A stretch of DNA of 24,875 bases from JAXHTH01 sp034211115 (GTDB lineage: Bacteria > Planctomycetota > Phycisphaerae > Phycisphaerales > SM1A02): positions 1 to 24,875 of the forward strand of contig JAXHTH010000004.1 of the NCBI GenBank assembly GCA_034211115.1, written 5' to 3'. This document shows positions 1 to 6,559 of this stretch, piece after piece; the stretch's first letter is position 1, and the number at the start of each line of letters is the position of its first letter. The notes beneath the pieces were generated by a model. It was not told where the DNA came from and ran no database searches. It saw nothing but the letters and a program-made list of their open reading frames with translations. A program made the position numbers and the translations under genes.

Positions 1-114
1 GTTTTTTATCTCTAAATAGGTAATTAATGTTTAAAAAGTGCATGCTATTGCCTGTGGTTGTTAGCCTGCGAATGCAATAGTATGCAAAAATGACTAAATC
101 TCTTAACCAAGCTT
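1..114. other. AT-rich left end joined at a HindIII site (probable chimeric junction)
   Basis: Positions 1-108 are about one third G+C by hand count, while everything after 115 is strongly GC-rich. The change falls on the HindIII site AAGCTT at 109-114. The minus-strand transposase-like reading frame looks like a conserved protein up to this site and loses that character beyond it. A ligation or assembly chimera explains this best. A real insertion boundary that happens to carry AAGCTT is the alternative. Confidence 0.55.
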
Positions 115-241
115 TCGGGTGGAGGTAGCCGATCCGTTCGTCCCAGGCGGTGGACCAGTGGCCGGCCTCATCGCCCGGCAGCCATTGGCCATAGGCCGAT
201 TTGACGAGGTGATACCCGATGGTCCTTCGGCCCCGGTTCAT
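2..241 (-). CDS. REP-associated / IS200-like transposase family protein, N-terminal fragment
   Basis: An open frame starts at ATG 239-241 and runs off the left edge, giving 80 codons. The first ~42 residues (MNRGRRTIGYHLVKSAYG, then QWLPGDEAGHW and AWDERIGYLHP) resemble the N-terminus of IS200-like/RAYT proteins, where a 'YGxWLPGD' motif is typical. The residues that would carry the HUH motif and catalytic tyrosine are not in the window. From about residue 43 the sequence is encoded by the AT-rich segment beyond the HindIII site and no longer resembles the family, so the natural gene is probably cut at 115. RAYT proteins act on REP palindromes, and this fragment lies 80 bp from a dense palindrome cluster. 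The family call is from memory of the motif and is moderate; that the frame codes for protein is more secure. Confidence 0.5.
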   Translation of the reverse strand, partial: MNRGRRTIGYHLVKSAYGQWLPGDEAGHWSTAWDERIGYLHPKAWLRDLVIFAYYCIRRLTTTGNSMHFLNINYLFRDKK

Positions 242-323
242 GGCGGGAGAATATCGAAAACCGCCGATTCCGGCCGGCGATCGCGACGGGGAACGGCGGT
301 CCATCGTCTCCGGCGGTCCAACC

Positions 324-511
324 CGCCGATGCCATCGGCGCGGGTGGCGGGGAATCGGGTGCGTGGGGTGTGAGAAACCCCGCCGATGCCATCGGCGCGG
401 GCGGTGTGGAATCGGGTGCGTGGGGTATGAGAAACCCCGCCGATGCCATCGGCGCGGGCGGTGTGGAATCGGGTGCGTGGGGTATGAGAAACCCCGCCGA
501 TGCCATCGGCG
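324..511. repeat. 57-bp tandem repeat built on a REP-like palindrome (4 palindromes)
   Basis: The perfect inverted repeat CGCCGATGCCATCGGCG occurs at 324-340, 381-397, 438-454 and 495-511, exactly 57 bp apart each time. The sequence between copies is nearly constant and contains GAATCGGGTGCGTGGGG and TGAGAAACCCC. As 57 is divisible by three, the array is open in several frames, but the translations are repeat peptides and not genes. Confidence 0.9.
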
Positions 512-564
512 GCTTTACAGGTGCGGACCGGCCCCCGGTGTAAAGCCGCGGATGGTATCCGCGG
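495..564. repeat. REPIN-like inverted pair of palindromes, copy 1
   Basis: Two palindromes face each other: CGCCGATGCCATCGGCG (495-511) and CCGCGGATGGTATCCGCGG (546-564). Each carries the same inner flank in inverted orientation, GGCTTTACA at 511-519 and TGTAAAGCC at 539-547, separated by a 19-nt centre. This is the layout of a REPIN: two REP sequences head to head around a short variable spacer. Confidence 0.75.
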
Positions 565-678
565 TCTTCTGACACCGGACGCTGCCGATTCACCCCCCCC
601 GCCGGGCGGATGGTATCCGCGGTCTTCTCACACCCCACGCCGCCGAATCCACCACCATCGCGCGGACGGTATCCGCGG
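546..678. repeat. Cluster of three REP-like palindromes of the GCGGAT/ATCCGC subtype
   Basis: Palindromes lie at 546-564, 606-622 and 661-678 (one mismatch in the last, GCGGAC/ATCCGC). The first two are followed by the conserved tail TCTTCTSACACC and a degenerate GCCGATTC-like stretch. The last palindrome ends two bases before the stop codon (complement of 680-682) of the minus-strand gene at 680-1555, so it could also act as a 3' end stabiliser for that transcript. Confidence 0.8.
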
Positions 679-679
679 G

Positions 680-1555
680 TCACGCCCCGAACTCCGCCCC
701 GTCCCACTGGGCCGTCCGGAGTCCGGCCTTCGGGAGCGGGCCGCGTTCGGCCATCATCCGCACCATCGCGTCGAACTCCTCGTCCGTCGCCACGCCGGGG
801 CGGGGGCCGTAGTGGCGGTTGCGGGCCTCGTACGGCCGCTGCAGGGTGTTCAGAGACACCTCGAAGCAGGGCAGGACGCGTCCGGTGCCGCAGAGGAGGT
901 CGTAATTGAGCCACCACGCCGCCCGCGCGGCGTTCCAGGGGATTCCCCGCCGGTACCGCACGACCCACTGGGCGATCTCCTCCGCCGGCTGCGATTCGTC
1001 CACGCCCCACCCGTTGGCGGCGCAGGGCCATTCAGGCAGGCTACCGGGACTGCGAACGAGGCGGATCCGCCGCGCCGGCCGGGTGATGGCGAAACACTGC
1101 AGCTCGCGCAGCCGCATGGCCATCGAGGCGTGGTTGAGGCGGGCCAGCCGCATCACCTCCCGGGCCTGGGCGTTCACGAACCACGGGAACGCCTCCTCCC
1201 GGGCCAGCTCGATGACGATCTCGAGGATCAGCCGGGCCTTCTCGGTGAGGCGCAAAAATTCTTTTGAATTCCAGATTTCGCGCCGGATCGCGAAGTACAT
1301 CCGGCGCGCGCGGGGGCGACCGAGGGCCTCCTCGACGGCCTGGCGATGCCAGTTCAGCGGGTGGTCCGGCCGGTCCCGTTCCATCTCCAGCAGCGCGCGG
1401 AACCCGGCGGTGTCGATCCCCCGCCAGTCCGGCAACTCCGGCCACGACGGGGGTTTACCCTCCAGATCGAACCGCCGCGCCGCGGCCACCGCGTCCCGCA
1501 GACGCAGGTCCGCGATCCGCATCAGCGCCGCCAGGCGATTGCGTTCGGCCGTCAT
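680..1555 (-). CDS. Conserved-looking protein of unknown function, possible winged-helix
   Basis: The 291-residue protein starts at ATG 1553-1555, preceded by a strong GGAGG Shine-Dalgarno sequence about 8 nt upstream. The longer frame reaching 1783 is rejected because its extra residues come from repeat DNA. I do not recognise the family. The middle (residues ~90-150) has the pattern RREIWNSKEFLRLTEKARL followed by a likely helix-turn-helix around NAQAREVMRLARLNHASM. This is loosely like the winged-helix modules of replication-initiator or helicase-loader proteins, but that is speculation. The protein is rich in Arg, Trp and Ala, with no signal peptide or membrane segment. REP-like palindromes flank it on both sides (661-678 and 1650-1720). 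It is divergent from the GMP synthase gene. Confidence 0.7.
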   Translation of the reverse strand: MTAERNRLAALMRIADLRLRDAVAAARRFDLEGKPPSWPELPDWRGIDTAGFRALLEMERDRPDHPLNWHRQAVEEALGRPRARRMYFAIRREIWNSKEFLRLTEKARLILEIVIELAREEAFPWFVNAQAREVMRLARLNHASMAMRLRELQCFAITRPARRIRLVRSPGSLPEWPCAANGWGVDESQPAEEIAQWVVRYRRGIPWNAARAAWWLNYDLLCGTGRVLPCFEVSLNTLQRPYEARNRHYGPRPGVATDEEFDAMVRMMAERGPLPKAGLRTAQWDGAEFGA

Positions 1556-1649
1556 GGGAAAACGACCTCCTTCCATTAAGGGGCCGACGGTCACTCCTGC
1601 GCGCGCCAACGCGGCCCCGGGGGAATCGGGCGCGTGGGGTGTGAGAAGA

Positions 1650-1720
1650 CCGCGGATACCATCCGCGGCCTTACAACGGGGGCGGGCTGGCGTGTGTAAA
1701 GCCGCCGATGGCATCGGCGG
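1650..1720. repeat. REPIN-like inverted pair of palindromes, copy 2
   Basis: CCGCGGATACCATCCGCGG (1650-1668) faces CCGCCGATGGCATCGGCGG (1702-1720). Inner flanks are GGCCTTACA (1667-1675) and TGTAAAGCC (1695-1703), around a 19-nt centre, the same centre length as the copy at 495-564. The left outer flank carries the conserved tail GAATCGGGCGCGTGGGG plus TGTGAGAAGA. It sits in the intergenic region between divergent genes (1556-1847). Confidence 0.75.
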
Positions 1721-1847
1721 GTTTCGCCGACCATCCACCCCGCGCCCGCGATCCACGCGCCGCGCCGCCCGCGCCGCCGTCAATGTCCCGCGGCGCGTTC
1801 GGGTATCATCCGCCCACCATCAGCCCGGCCACGGAAGGGAACCACGC

Positions 1848-2810
1848 ATGATCACCGAAATCACCGAACAGCAGCTCGGCGCCGATCAGTTCATCGAGGA
1901 GAAGGTCAACGGGATTCGCGCCGCGGTGGGCGACGGCACGGCCATCAACGCCCTCTCAGGCGGCGTCGATTCCTCCGTCGTCACCATGCTCGGCCACCGC
2001 GCGCTGGGCGACCGGCTCGACACCGTCTTCGTCGAGAACGGGATCATGCGCGAAGGCGAGGGCGAACACGTCGTCGCCCTGTTCCGTGACCTCGGCGTCA
2101 CGGTCCGCGTCATCGACGCCCGCGAGGAGTTCTTCGCCGCCCTCGAGGGCCTCACCGATCCGGAAGAGAAACGCGAGGCGATCACGCAGACGTTCTACCG
2201 CCACGTCTTCGGCCGCATCGTCAAGGAAAGCGGCGCGAAGTACCTTCTGCAGGGCACGATCCTTACCGACGTGGACGAGACCATCGCGGGCATCAAGCGC
2301 CAGCACAACGTCTTCGAGCAGCTCGGGATCGACCCGGAGGAGGCGTTCGGCTACCGCATCCTCGAGCCGCTCATCCAGCTTCGCAAGGACGGCGTGCGCA
2401 AGGTGGGCAAAGCGCTGGGCCTGCCGGAGGAGGTGTTCAAGCGCATCCCGTTCCCCGGTCCCGCCCTCGCGGCGCGCGTGATCGGCGAGGTGACGCCGCA
2501 GCGCATCGAGACGGTGCGCAAGGCGACCGCGATCGTCGAGCAGCGCCTGCGCGACAGCGGCGCGTTCCAGTACATGGCGATCCTCCACGAGGATCGCGTG
2601 ACGGGCATGCGCGACGGGCAGCGCGACTTCGGCCACCAGATCGAGGTGCGGTGCTGGAACAGCGTCGATGCCCGCACGGCAACGCCCACGCGATTGCCGT
2701 TCAAGACGCTCGAGCTGATCGCCGACGATGTCGTGCGGGACGTCCCGGGCGTGGTGAGCGTGACCTACAACATCGCCCCGAAGCCGCCGTCGACACTCGA
2801 GGTCGTCTGA
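1848..2810 (+). CDS. guaA: GMP synthase, stand-alone ATP-pyrophosphatase/dimerisation subunit
   Basis: The 320-residue protein catalyses, in the known family, ATP-driven amination of XMP to GMP. It has the N-type PP-loop SGGVDSS at residues 37-43, then LLQGTI, the IK(x2)HN segment, the FPGPALAARVIGEVT stretch and the C-terminal dimerisation domain ending in KPPSTLEVV. There is no N-terminal class I glutaminase domain. The ATG at 1848-1850 is preceded by GAAGGGA, and the sequence upstream is repeat DNA, so the enzyme is complete and matches the length of archaeal-type GuaA subunit B. It would need a separate glutaminase subunit or free ammonia. The loop normally written KSHHNVGGLP is divergent here (KRQHNVFEQLG), so a paralogue with altered partner contacts is possible. 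Confidence 0.85.
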   Translation: MITEITEQQLGADQFIEEKVNGIRAAVGDGTAINALSGGVDSSVVTMLGHRALGDRLDTVFVENGIMREGEGEHVVALFRDLGVTVRVIDAREEFFAALEGLTDPEEKREAITQTFYRHVFGRIVKESGAKYLLQGTILTDVDETIAGIKRQHNVFEQLGIDPEEAFGYRILEPLIQLRKDGVRKVGKALGLPEEVFKRIPFPGPALAARVIGEVTPQRIETVRKATAIVEQRLRDSGAFQYMAILHEDRVTGMRDGQRDFGHQIEVRCWNSVDARTATPTRLPFKTLELIADDVVRDVPGVVSVTYNIAPKPPSTLEVV

Positions 2811-2866
2811 CGTTGATCGCCGCGGACGCCGCGGGAACCGGCCGAAGGGGCGGGGCAAAAACGAAC

Positions 2867-2894
2867 AGAGCCGCACCCCGGGTCGAGCGGCTCT
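2867..2894. terminator. Hairpin downstream of the GMP synthase gene
   Basis: AGAGCCGC (2867-2874) pairs with GCGGCTCT (2887-2894) around a 12-nt loop. On the plus strand no T-run follows. Read on the minus strand, a T5 tract follows shortly after the stem. It lies 57 nt past the stop codon and is the most plausible 3' end signal for the plus-strand gene, although it is not a textbook rho-independent terminator in that direction. Confidence 0.35.
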
Positions 2895-2935
2895 GCGGAG
2901 TTCGGACCCCGATGGAAGGGCTCATCGTCCATATG

Positions 2936-2941
2936 TATAAT
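2936..2941 (+). promoter_or_regulatory. Consensus -10 element upstream of the LuxR/PAS gene
   Basis: A perfect TATAAT sits in an otherwise GC-rich stretch and is preceded by TATG. Position 2913-2918 (TGGAAG) gives only a poor -35. Predicted transcription would start near 2948, just before the hairpin at 2955-2993, leaving a leader of about 170 nt before the preferred start of the regulator. Confidence 0.45.
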
Positions 2942-2954
2942 CCGCCAATCCGGG

Positions 2955-2993
2955 CCCGCCCCGAATGGCCTTAACCGGCCATTTTCGGGCGGG
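2955..2993 (+). other. Leader hairpin between the -10 element and the LuxR/PAS gene
   Basis: CCCGCCC (2955-2961) pairs with GGGCGGG (2987-2993). Inside it AATGGCC (2964-2970) pairs with GGCCATT (2977-2983), with TTAACC as the loop. Placed right after the predicted transcription start, it could be an attenuator or a stabiliser of the mRNA 5' end. It could also be a terminator for transcription arriving from the GMP synthase gene. Confidence 0.4.
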
Positions 2994-3116
2994 CTGAAAT
3001 GCAACGGCCTTCGGTCCAAACGCGCCGTGATGCGGCTTCCCTGCCGGGCGACCGGGGGAAGGAGGGCCGGTAACCGGGACCTGCCTCTCTGTGACCCGTA
3101 TTCTGGGGATCGGACA

Positions 3117-4103
3117 TTGCCAGCCCAGCCGCCGCCCGCCGCCGTGAAGCTCACCCGTCGCCAGCAGGAGGTGCTCGACTGCCTGCTCGGGGGCCTGTCC
3201 AACAAGGAAATCGCCCGGATGCTGCACATCAGCGTCCACACCGTCCACAATCACGTGAAGGCGGTGCACCGGGCGTTCGGCGTCTCCGGCCGGGGCGAGC
3301 TGCTCGCCCGATGCCTCGGCACCTCCGCGGCACGCCCGGCGGGGGCGGACCGCGTCGATGATGTCCACGCCGTGGACCGGGTTATCCTCGAGAGTATTTC
3401 AGACTTCGTCGTCCGCTTTAGTCGCGACGGAACGATCGAGTACCTCAATCGCACGATCGATCACCACAGCCCGGACCAGATCATCGGGACGCATTTCCTG
3501 CAGTGGCTCACGGCGGATGACCGGGACCGGTTCGCCGCGCTGCTCGAGGCCGCCTTCAGCCGGGGCGAGGAGCAGCGGACCACTGTCATCGCCGGCGATG
3601 AGGAGCGGCGCTACACGCTCGATGTCCTCCTCCGGCCCGCGGGCGACGCCGGGGCCGTCCGGTCCGTGATCGCCATCGCCCGGCTGGCCGATCCGCCCGC
3701 GCCGGACGCAGGGGCCGGGGCCGACGCGCCCGGCGACGCGGCCGATGTCCAGCGCCTCCGTTCCATCATCGAGGCCGCCCCGGACCGGATCCTCCAGGTC
3801 GATCGCGAGGGGGTCGTGCTGTTCGTCAACAACACGAGCCCGGGTGCCCGCCCCGAACAGATCATCGGCACAGCGGTGTTCGATCACATCCTCGCCGAGG
3901 ATCACCCGATCATTCGCAGCGCGCTCGAGACCGCGTTCACCGAGGGGACGGCTCAGGAATACACCGTGCGGGCCCGACGGGGCGACGGCTCCGTCCGCTC
4001 GTACCACAGCCGCCTCAACCCCATCCGCCGCGGCGACGAGGTGATGCGCGCCGTCATCATCGCCCGCGAACTGGACGATACGCAGGACCCGCCACCCGCG
4101 TGA
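3117..4103 (+). CDS. LuxR-type HTH regulator with two C-terminal PAS-like domains
   Basis: A putative transcription regulator. A GerE/LuxR helix-turn-helix lies at residues ~10-65 (LTRRQQEVLDCLLGGLSNKE, IARMLHISVHTVHNHVKAV). Two PAS-like regions follow: residues ~80-190 (FVVRFSRDGTIEYLNRTI, IIGTHFLQWL) and ~215-325 (ILQVDREGVVLFVNNTS, IIGTAVFDHI, then RRGDGSVRSYHSRLNPIRRG). The PAS copies share the 'QIIGT' turn, which suggests internal duplication. The usual order is sensor first and HTH last, so this arrangement is reversed. I chose the in-frame TTG at 3117, which has a GGGG just upstream and begins shortly before the HTH. An ATG at 3027 would add 30 residues that do not look like protein and lacks a ribosome site. 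There is no membrane segment, so sensing is probably cytoplasmic; the ligand is unknown. Confidence 0.75.
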   Translation: MPAQPPPAAVKLTRRQQEVLDCLLGGLSNKEIARMLHISVHTVHNHVKAVHRAFGVSGRGELLARCLGTSAARPAGADRVDDVHAVDRVILESISDFVVRFSRDGTIEYLNRTIDHHSPDQIIGTHFLQWLTADDRDRFAALLEAAFSRGEEQRTTVIAGDEERRYTLDVLLRPAGDAGAVRSVIAIARLADPPAPDAGAGADAPGDAADVQRLRSIIEAAPDRILQVDREGVVLFVNNTSPGARPEQIIGTAVFDHILAEDHPIIRSALETAFTEGTAQEYTVRARRGDGSVRSYHSRLNPIRRGDEVMRAVIIARELDDTQDPPPA

Positions 4104-4152
4104 GAACGGGACGATCCGTCCGCACATCCATAATGTGATTCGACGGCCCGGG

Positions 4153-4240
4153 GTGTGAGAAGACCGCGGATACCATCCGCGCGATGGGGGCGGGGAATCG
4201 GGCGCGTGGGGCATGAGAAGACCGCGGATATCATCCGCGG
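4153..4240. repeat. Two REP-like palindromes with conserved tail
   Basis: CGCGGATACCATCCGCG (4165-4181) and CCGCGGATATCATCCGCGG (4222-4240) are 57 bp apart. Each is preceded by the tail GTGAGAAGA or ATGAGAAGA, and the second is followed by GGCTTTACA. The 57-bp phase is the same as in the array at 324-511. This fills the 171-bp gap between the regulator and the S41 gene, and the S41 ribosome site starts 22 nt after the last palindrome. Confidence 0.85.
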
Positions 4241-4274
4241 CTTTACAATGGGCGGCGATTACGGAGGAACGCCC

Positions 4275-5546
4275 ATGTTCGCCGCGGAACTCATCACATC
4301 GCTCGTCGGCCGCTTGCGGGTTCCCGCCGTCGTCCTTCCGATCATCGTTCTGGCGATCAGCGCCGCCGGCTCCGCCGCGCCTGATGATCGGAATCTCGCG
4401 CGGCTCGAAGAAGTCTGGCGCCTCGTTGACGAGCACTTCTTCGATCCCGAGTTTAACGGCGTCGACTGGCCGGCCATGCTCGATCGCCACGCCGCCTCGG
4501 CCCGCGAGGCGGACGATGATGCCGAGCTCGCCGCGGCCGTCAACGCCATGCTCGGCGAACTGGACACCTCCCACACGCGGTACTTCACGAAGCGCGATCC
4601 CGCTTATTACCAGTTGCTGGGCATCTTCAGCCACGGCCGGCGCGGCGGGCCGATCCGCGAGCGCTTCTCCGGCGGCGAGGTGCGCTACGCCGACACCGGC
4701 CTCGTCGCCGACGAGATCGACGGGACGATCTTCATCACCGGCATCATCGACGGCATGCCCGCCGCCGACGCCGACCTGCGCATCGGCGATGAGATCATCT
4801 CCGTCGACGGCCGGCCGTACGAACCGCGGCAGAGCGCCGCCCGCGAGGCCGGTCCGCCGCTGACGATCGAGATTCAGCGTTCGCCCGATCCCGCGTCGCG
4901 CCGCCACCTCGCTGTCCGGCGCGAACTCGTCGAGCCCAACGAGATGTTCCTCCGCGCCATGCGCGAGAGCGCGCGGGTCATCGAGCGCGACGGCGTCGCC
5001 GTCGGTTATGTCCACGTCTGGTCGTGGGCCGGCGAACACTTCCAGCAGCAGCTTATCGAGCTGCTCAACGACGAGCCGCCCCGCGACGCCGAGGCGCTCG
5101 TCCTCGACATCCGCGACGGCTGGGGCGGGGCGCGCACCTGGTATCTCAACCTCTTCAACCGCAACGTGCCGGTCATGACGATGCATCCGCGCGAGGGCGA
5201 GCCGCACACCCTGGACATGCACTGGCGCAAACCCGTCGTGCTTCTCATCAACGGCGGTTCGCGCAGCGGAAAGGAAGTCATCGCCTGGGGCTTCAGGACC
5301 TGCGACATCGGACCCGTGGTGGGCACGCCCACCGCCGGTGCGGTGACCGCCGGACGGGCGTTCATCCTCTCCGACGGCAGCCTGCTGTACCTGGCCGTCG
5401 CCGATGTCCGCGTGGACGGCAAGCGGCTGGAAGGGGTCGGGGTCGAGCCGGACGTGCGCGTGCCGCGGGAGATTCCCTACGCGGCCGGCGCGGATCCGCA
5501 GCTTCAGCGGGCGGTCGAGGTCGCCGCCGAGCTGGCGCGTCGCTGA
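4275..5546 (+). CDS. Exported S41-family peptidase-like protein with PDZ domain
   Basis: The 423-residue protein has an N-terminal hydrophobic segment (LRVPAVVLPIIVLAISAAG) that reads as a signal peptide with a likely SAA/APDD cut, so it acts outside the cytoplasm. A PDZ-like region follows (residues ~145-180, GIIDGMPAADADLRIGDEI), then the S41 core: VLDIRDGWGG, the nucleophile region NGGSRSGKE with Ser331, GTPTAGAVTAGRAF, and a C-terminal EGVGVEPDVRVPR motif. The lysine that C-terminal-processing peptidases carry in the GxxTxGK turn is absent (alanine follows TAG), so the catalytic set may be of the tricorn type or weakened. ATG 4275-4277 has GGAGG 7 nt upstream, and the longer frame starting at 4155 is repeat-derived. 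Confidence 0.85.
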   Translation: MFAAELITSLVGRLRVPAVVLPIIVLAISAAGSAAPDDRNLARLEEVWRLVDEHFFDPEFNGVDWPAMLDRHAASAREADDDAELAAAVNAMLGELDTSHTRYFTKRDPAYYQLLGIFSHGRRGGPIRERFSGGEVRYADTGLVADEIDGTIFITGIIDGMPAADADLRIGDEIISVDGRPYEPRQSAAREAGPPLTIEIQRSPDPASRRHLAVRRELVEPNEMFLRAMRESARVIERDGVAVGYVHVWSWAGEHFQQQLIELLNDEPPRDAEALVLDIRDGWGGARTWYLNLFNRNVPVMTMHPREGEPHTLDMHWRKPVVLLINGGSRSGKEVIAWGFRTCDIGPVVGTPTAGAVTAGRAFILSDGSLLYLAVADVRVDGKRLEGVGVEPDVRVPREIPYAAGADPQLQRAVEVAAELARR

Positions 5547-5575
5547 ACGAAGGCGCGCCGCCCCGCGCGCGCCGA

Positions 5576-5612
5576 CGCCCCTCGCCGATCGGGAACCCGA
5601 CCGGAAGGGGCG
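5576..5612. terminator. Hairpin between convergent genes
   Basis: CGCCCCT (5576-5582) pairs with AGGGGCG (5606-5612), and TCGGG/CCCGA (5589-5600) pairs inside. It lies between the plus-strand S41 gene and the minus-strand DUF1579 gene, where a bidirectional 3' end is expected. No T-run is visible on either side. Confidence 0.4.
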
Positions 5613-5652
5613 GCGGGATCAACGGCACCTGGTCTGTGCCTTCAGCGCCGGG

Positions 5653-6327
5653 TCACTTCTTCTTCGTGCGGCGCTCCATCACGCCGTGGAAGCTCTTGTA
5701 CTCCTTCCCGTCCTGGCCGGTCATGTACCCCTCGAAGACGTGCCGGTCCGGATCGGACAGGTCGCTGATGTAGCGGCTGTACTCCACCTTCCCGGTCACG
5801 GGATTGCGGTACGTGGCGCGTGTCCGCATGATCTGCGTGTCGGGGTTGTAGCTGCCGGTCGAGTAGTAGATGCCGGTGGAGACGCTCTCCATCCACACCG
5901 ACTCGTACTGGCCGTCCACGTTGTTGTAGCCGAGGTAACTGATCGCCCTGAACGGGCCCCAGTCGGTGTTCGACTCGACGACCTCCCTGATGAACCGGCC
6001 GTCGAGGACCCACTCGCGGGTGATCGTGCCCTTTGAGATCATCGGCTCGGCGTCGGGCTCCATCCGGATCCTGAACGTGCCGTCCCACGCGCCGACGAGC
6101 GTGTTCAGGTACTCGTGATGCTCGCCGGGCGCTCCCATCTTCATCGCCTTCATCATCTCCGGCGACAGATCGGGGGGCATGTCCGGGGGCATCTCGTCGG
6201 CCATCTCCTGCTCCTGCATCGGCCCGGCGGACGCCTCCGGGCCGGCGCCGAGCCAGCCGGCCCGCCCCGCCGCGAACGCCAGGGCGATCAGCGCCAGCAC
6301 CGCCGCGATGTTTCGATTGATCCTCAT
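5653..6327 (-). CDS. DUF1579 family exported protein
   Basis: The 224-residue protein starts at ATG 6325-6327, with GAAGGAG about 9 nt upstream. Residues ~5-25 (NIAAVLALIALAFAAGRAG) form a hydrophobic export segment. A Met/Pro/Asp-rich linker follows (residues ~35-65). The rest has the DUF1579 pattern: HHEYLNTLVGAWDGTFRI, then TITREWVLDGRFIREVV, FRAISYLGYNNVDGQYESVW, and a basic C-terminus ending in RRTKKK. The family is probably a lipocalin-like beta barrel; its function is not known. A longer frame to 6516 has extra residues that do not look like protein. Confidence 0.85.
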   Translation of the reverse strand: MRINRNIAAVLALIALAFAAGRAGWLGAGPEASAGPMQEQEMADEMPPDMPPDLSPEMMKAMKMGAPGEHHEYLNTLVGAWDGTFRIRMEPDAEPMISKGTITREWVLDGRFIREVVESNTDWGPFRAISYLGYNNVDGQYESVWMESVSTGIYYSTGSYNPDTQIMRTRATYRNPVTGKVEYSRYISDLSDPDRHVFEGYMTGQDGKEYKSFHGVMERRTKKK

Positions 6328-6434
6328 CTGTTCCTGCTCCTTCGTTGTGTGGTTTCTGAGCGCTCCGGGCCGCCGGGCGGACACAGCGTCCGCATCACCG
6401 ACCACCGATCGCCGGATTCGCACCGGCCCGGCCG

Positions 6435-6440
6435 AGTATA
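6435..6440 (-). promoter_or_regulatory. Candidate extended -10 promoter for the DUF1579 gene
   Basis: On the minus strand TGGTATACT gives an extended -10 (TG-n-TATACT, hexamer at 6440-6435). No good -35 is visible, as expected for extended -10 promoters. The leader to the ATG at 6327 would be about 100 nt. Confidence 0.35.
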
Positions 6441-6559
6441 CCAAACATTCTACGAACAGTCGGGGTTCGCGCCGCCCGGGCCGGGGCATCGTACCGGCCG
6501 GGGCCGGAACCACCAACCCGCCGGCCTTCCCGGATCATCCCCCCAGTCGCGGCCGGCCG

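Noticed and set aside
50..80. Integron attC-like core (GTTAGCC near 60)
   Set aside because: It does not fit GTTRRRY, has no paired core site, and lies in the suspected foreign segment.
324..511. Possible CRISPR array (regular 57-bp repeats)
   Set aside because: The sequence between palindromes is itself repeated, so there are no unique spacers, and no cas gene is near.
168..1031. Minus-strand open frame of 287 codons
   Set aside because: It reads through the repeat array and overlaps the better-supported gene at 680-1555 in another frame; the translation is repeat peptides (MASAGFLIPHAPDS).
906..1847. N-terminal extension of the GMP synthase frame
   Set aside because: The upstream residues are antisense to the gene at 680-1555 and to repeat DNA, rich in Arg/Ser, and include no glutaminase motif. 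ATG 1848 has a ribosome site and fits the family start.
3399..5222. Minus-strand open frame of 607 codons
   Set aside because: It is antisense to the LuxR/PAS and S41 genes, a common effect of high GC, and its translation lacks any domain pattern.
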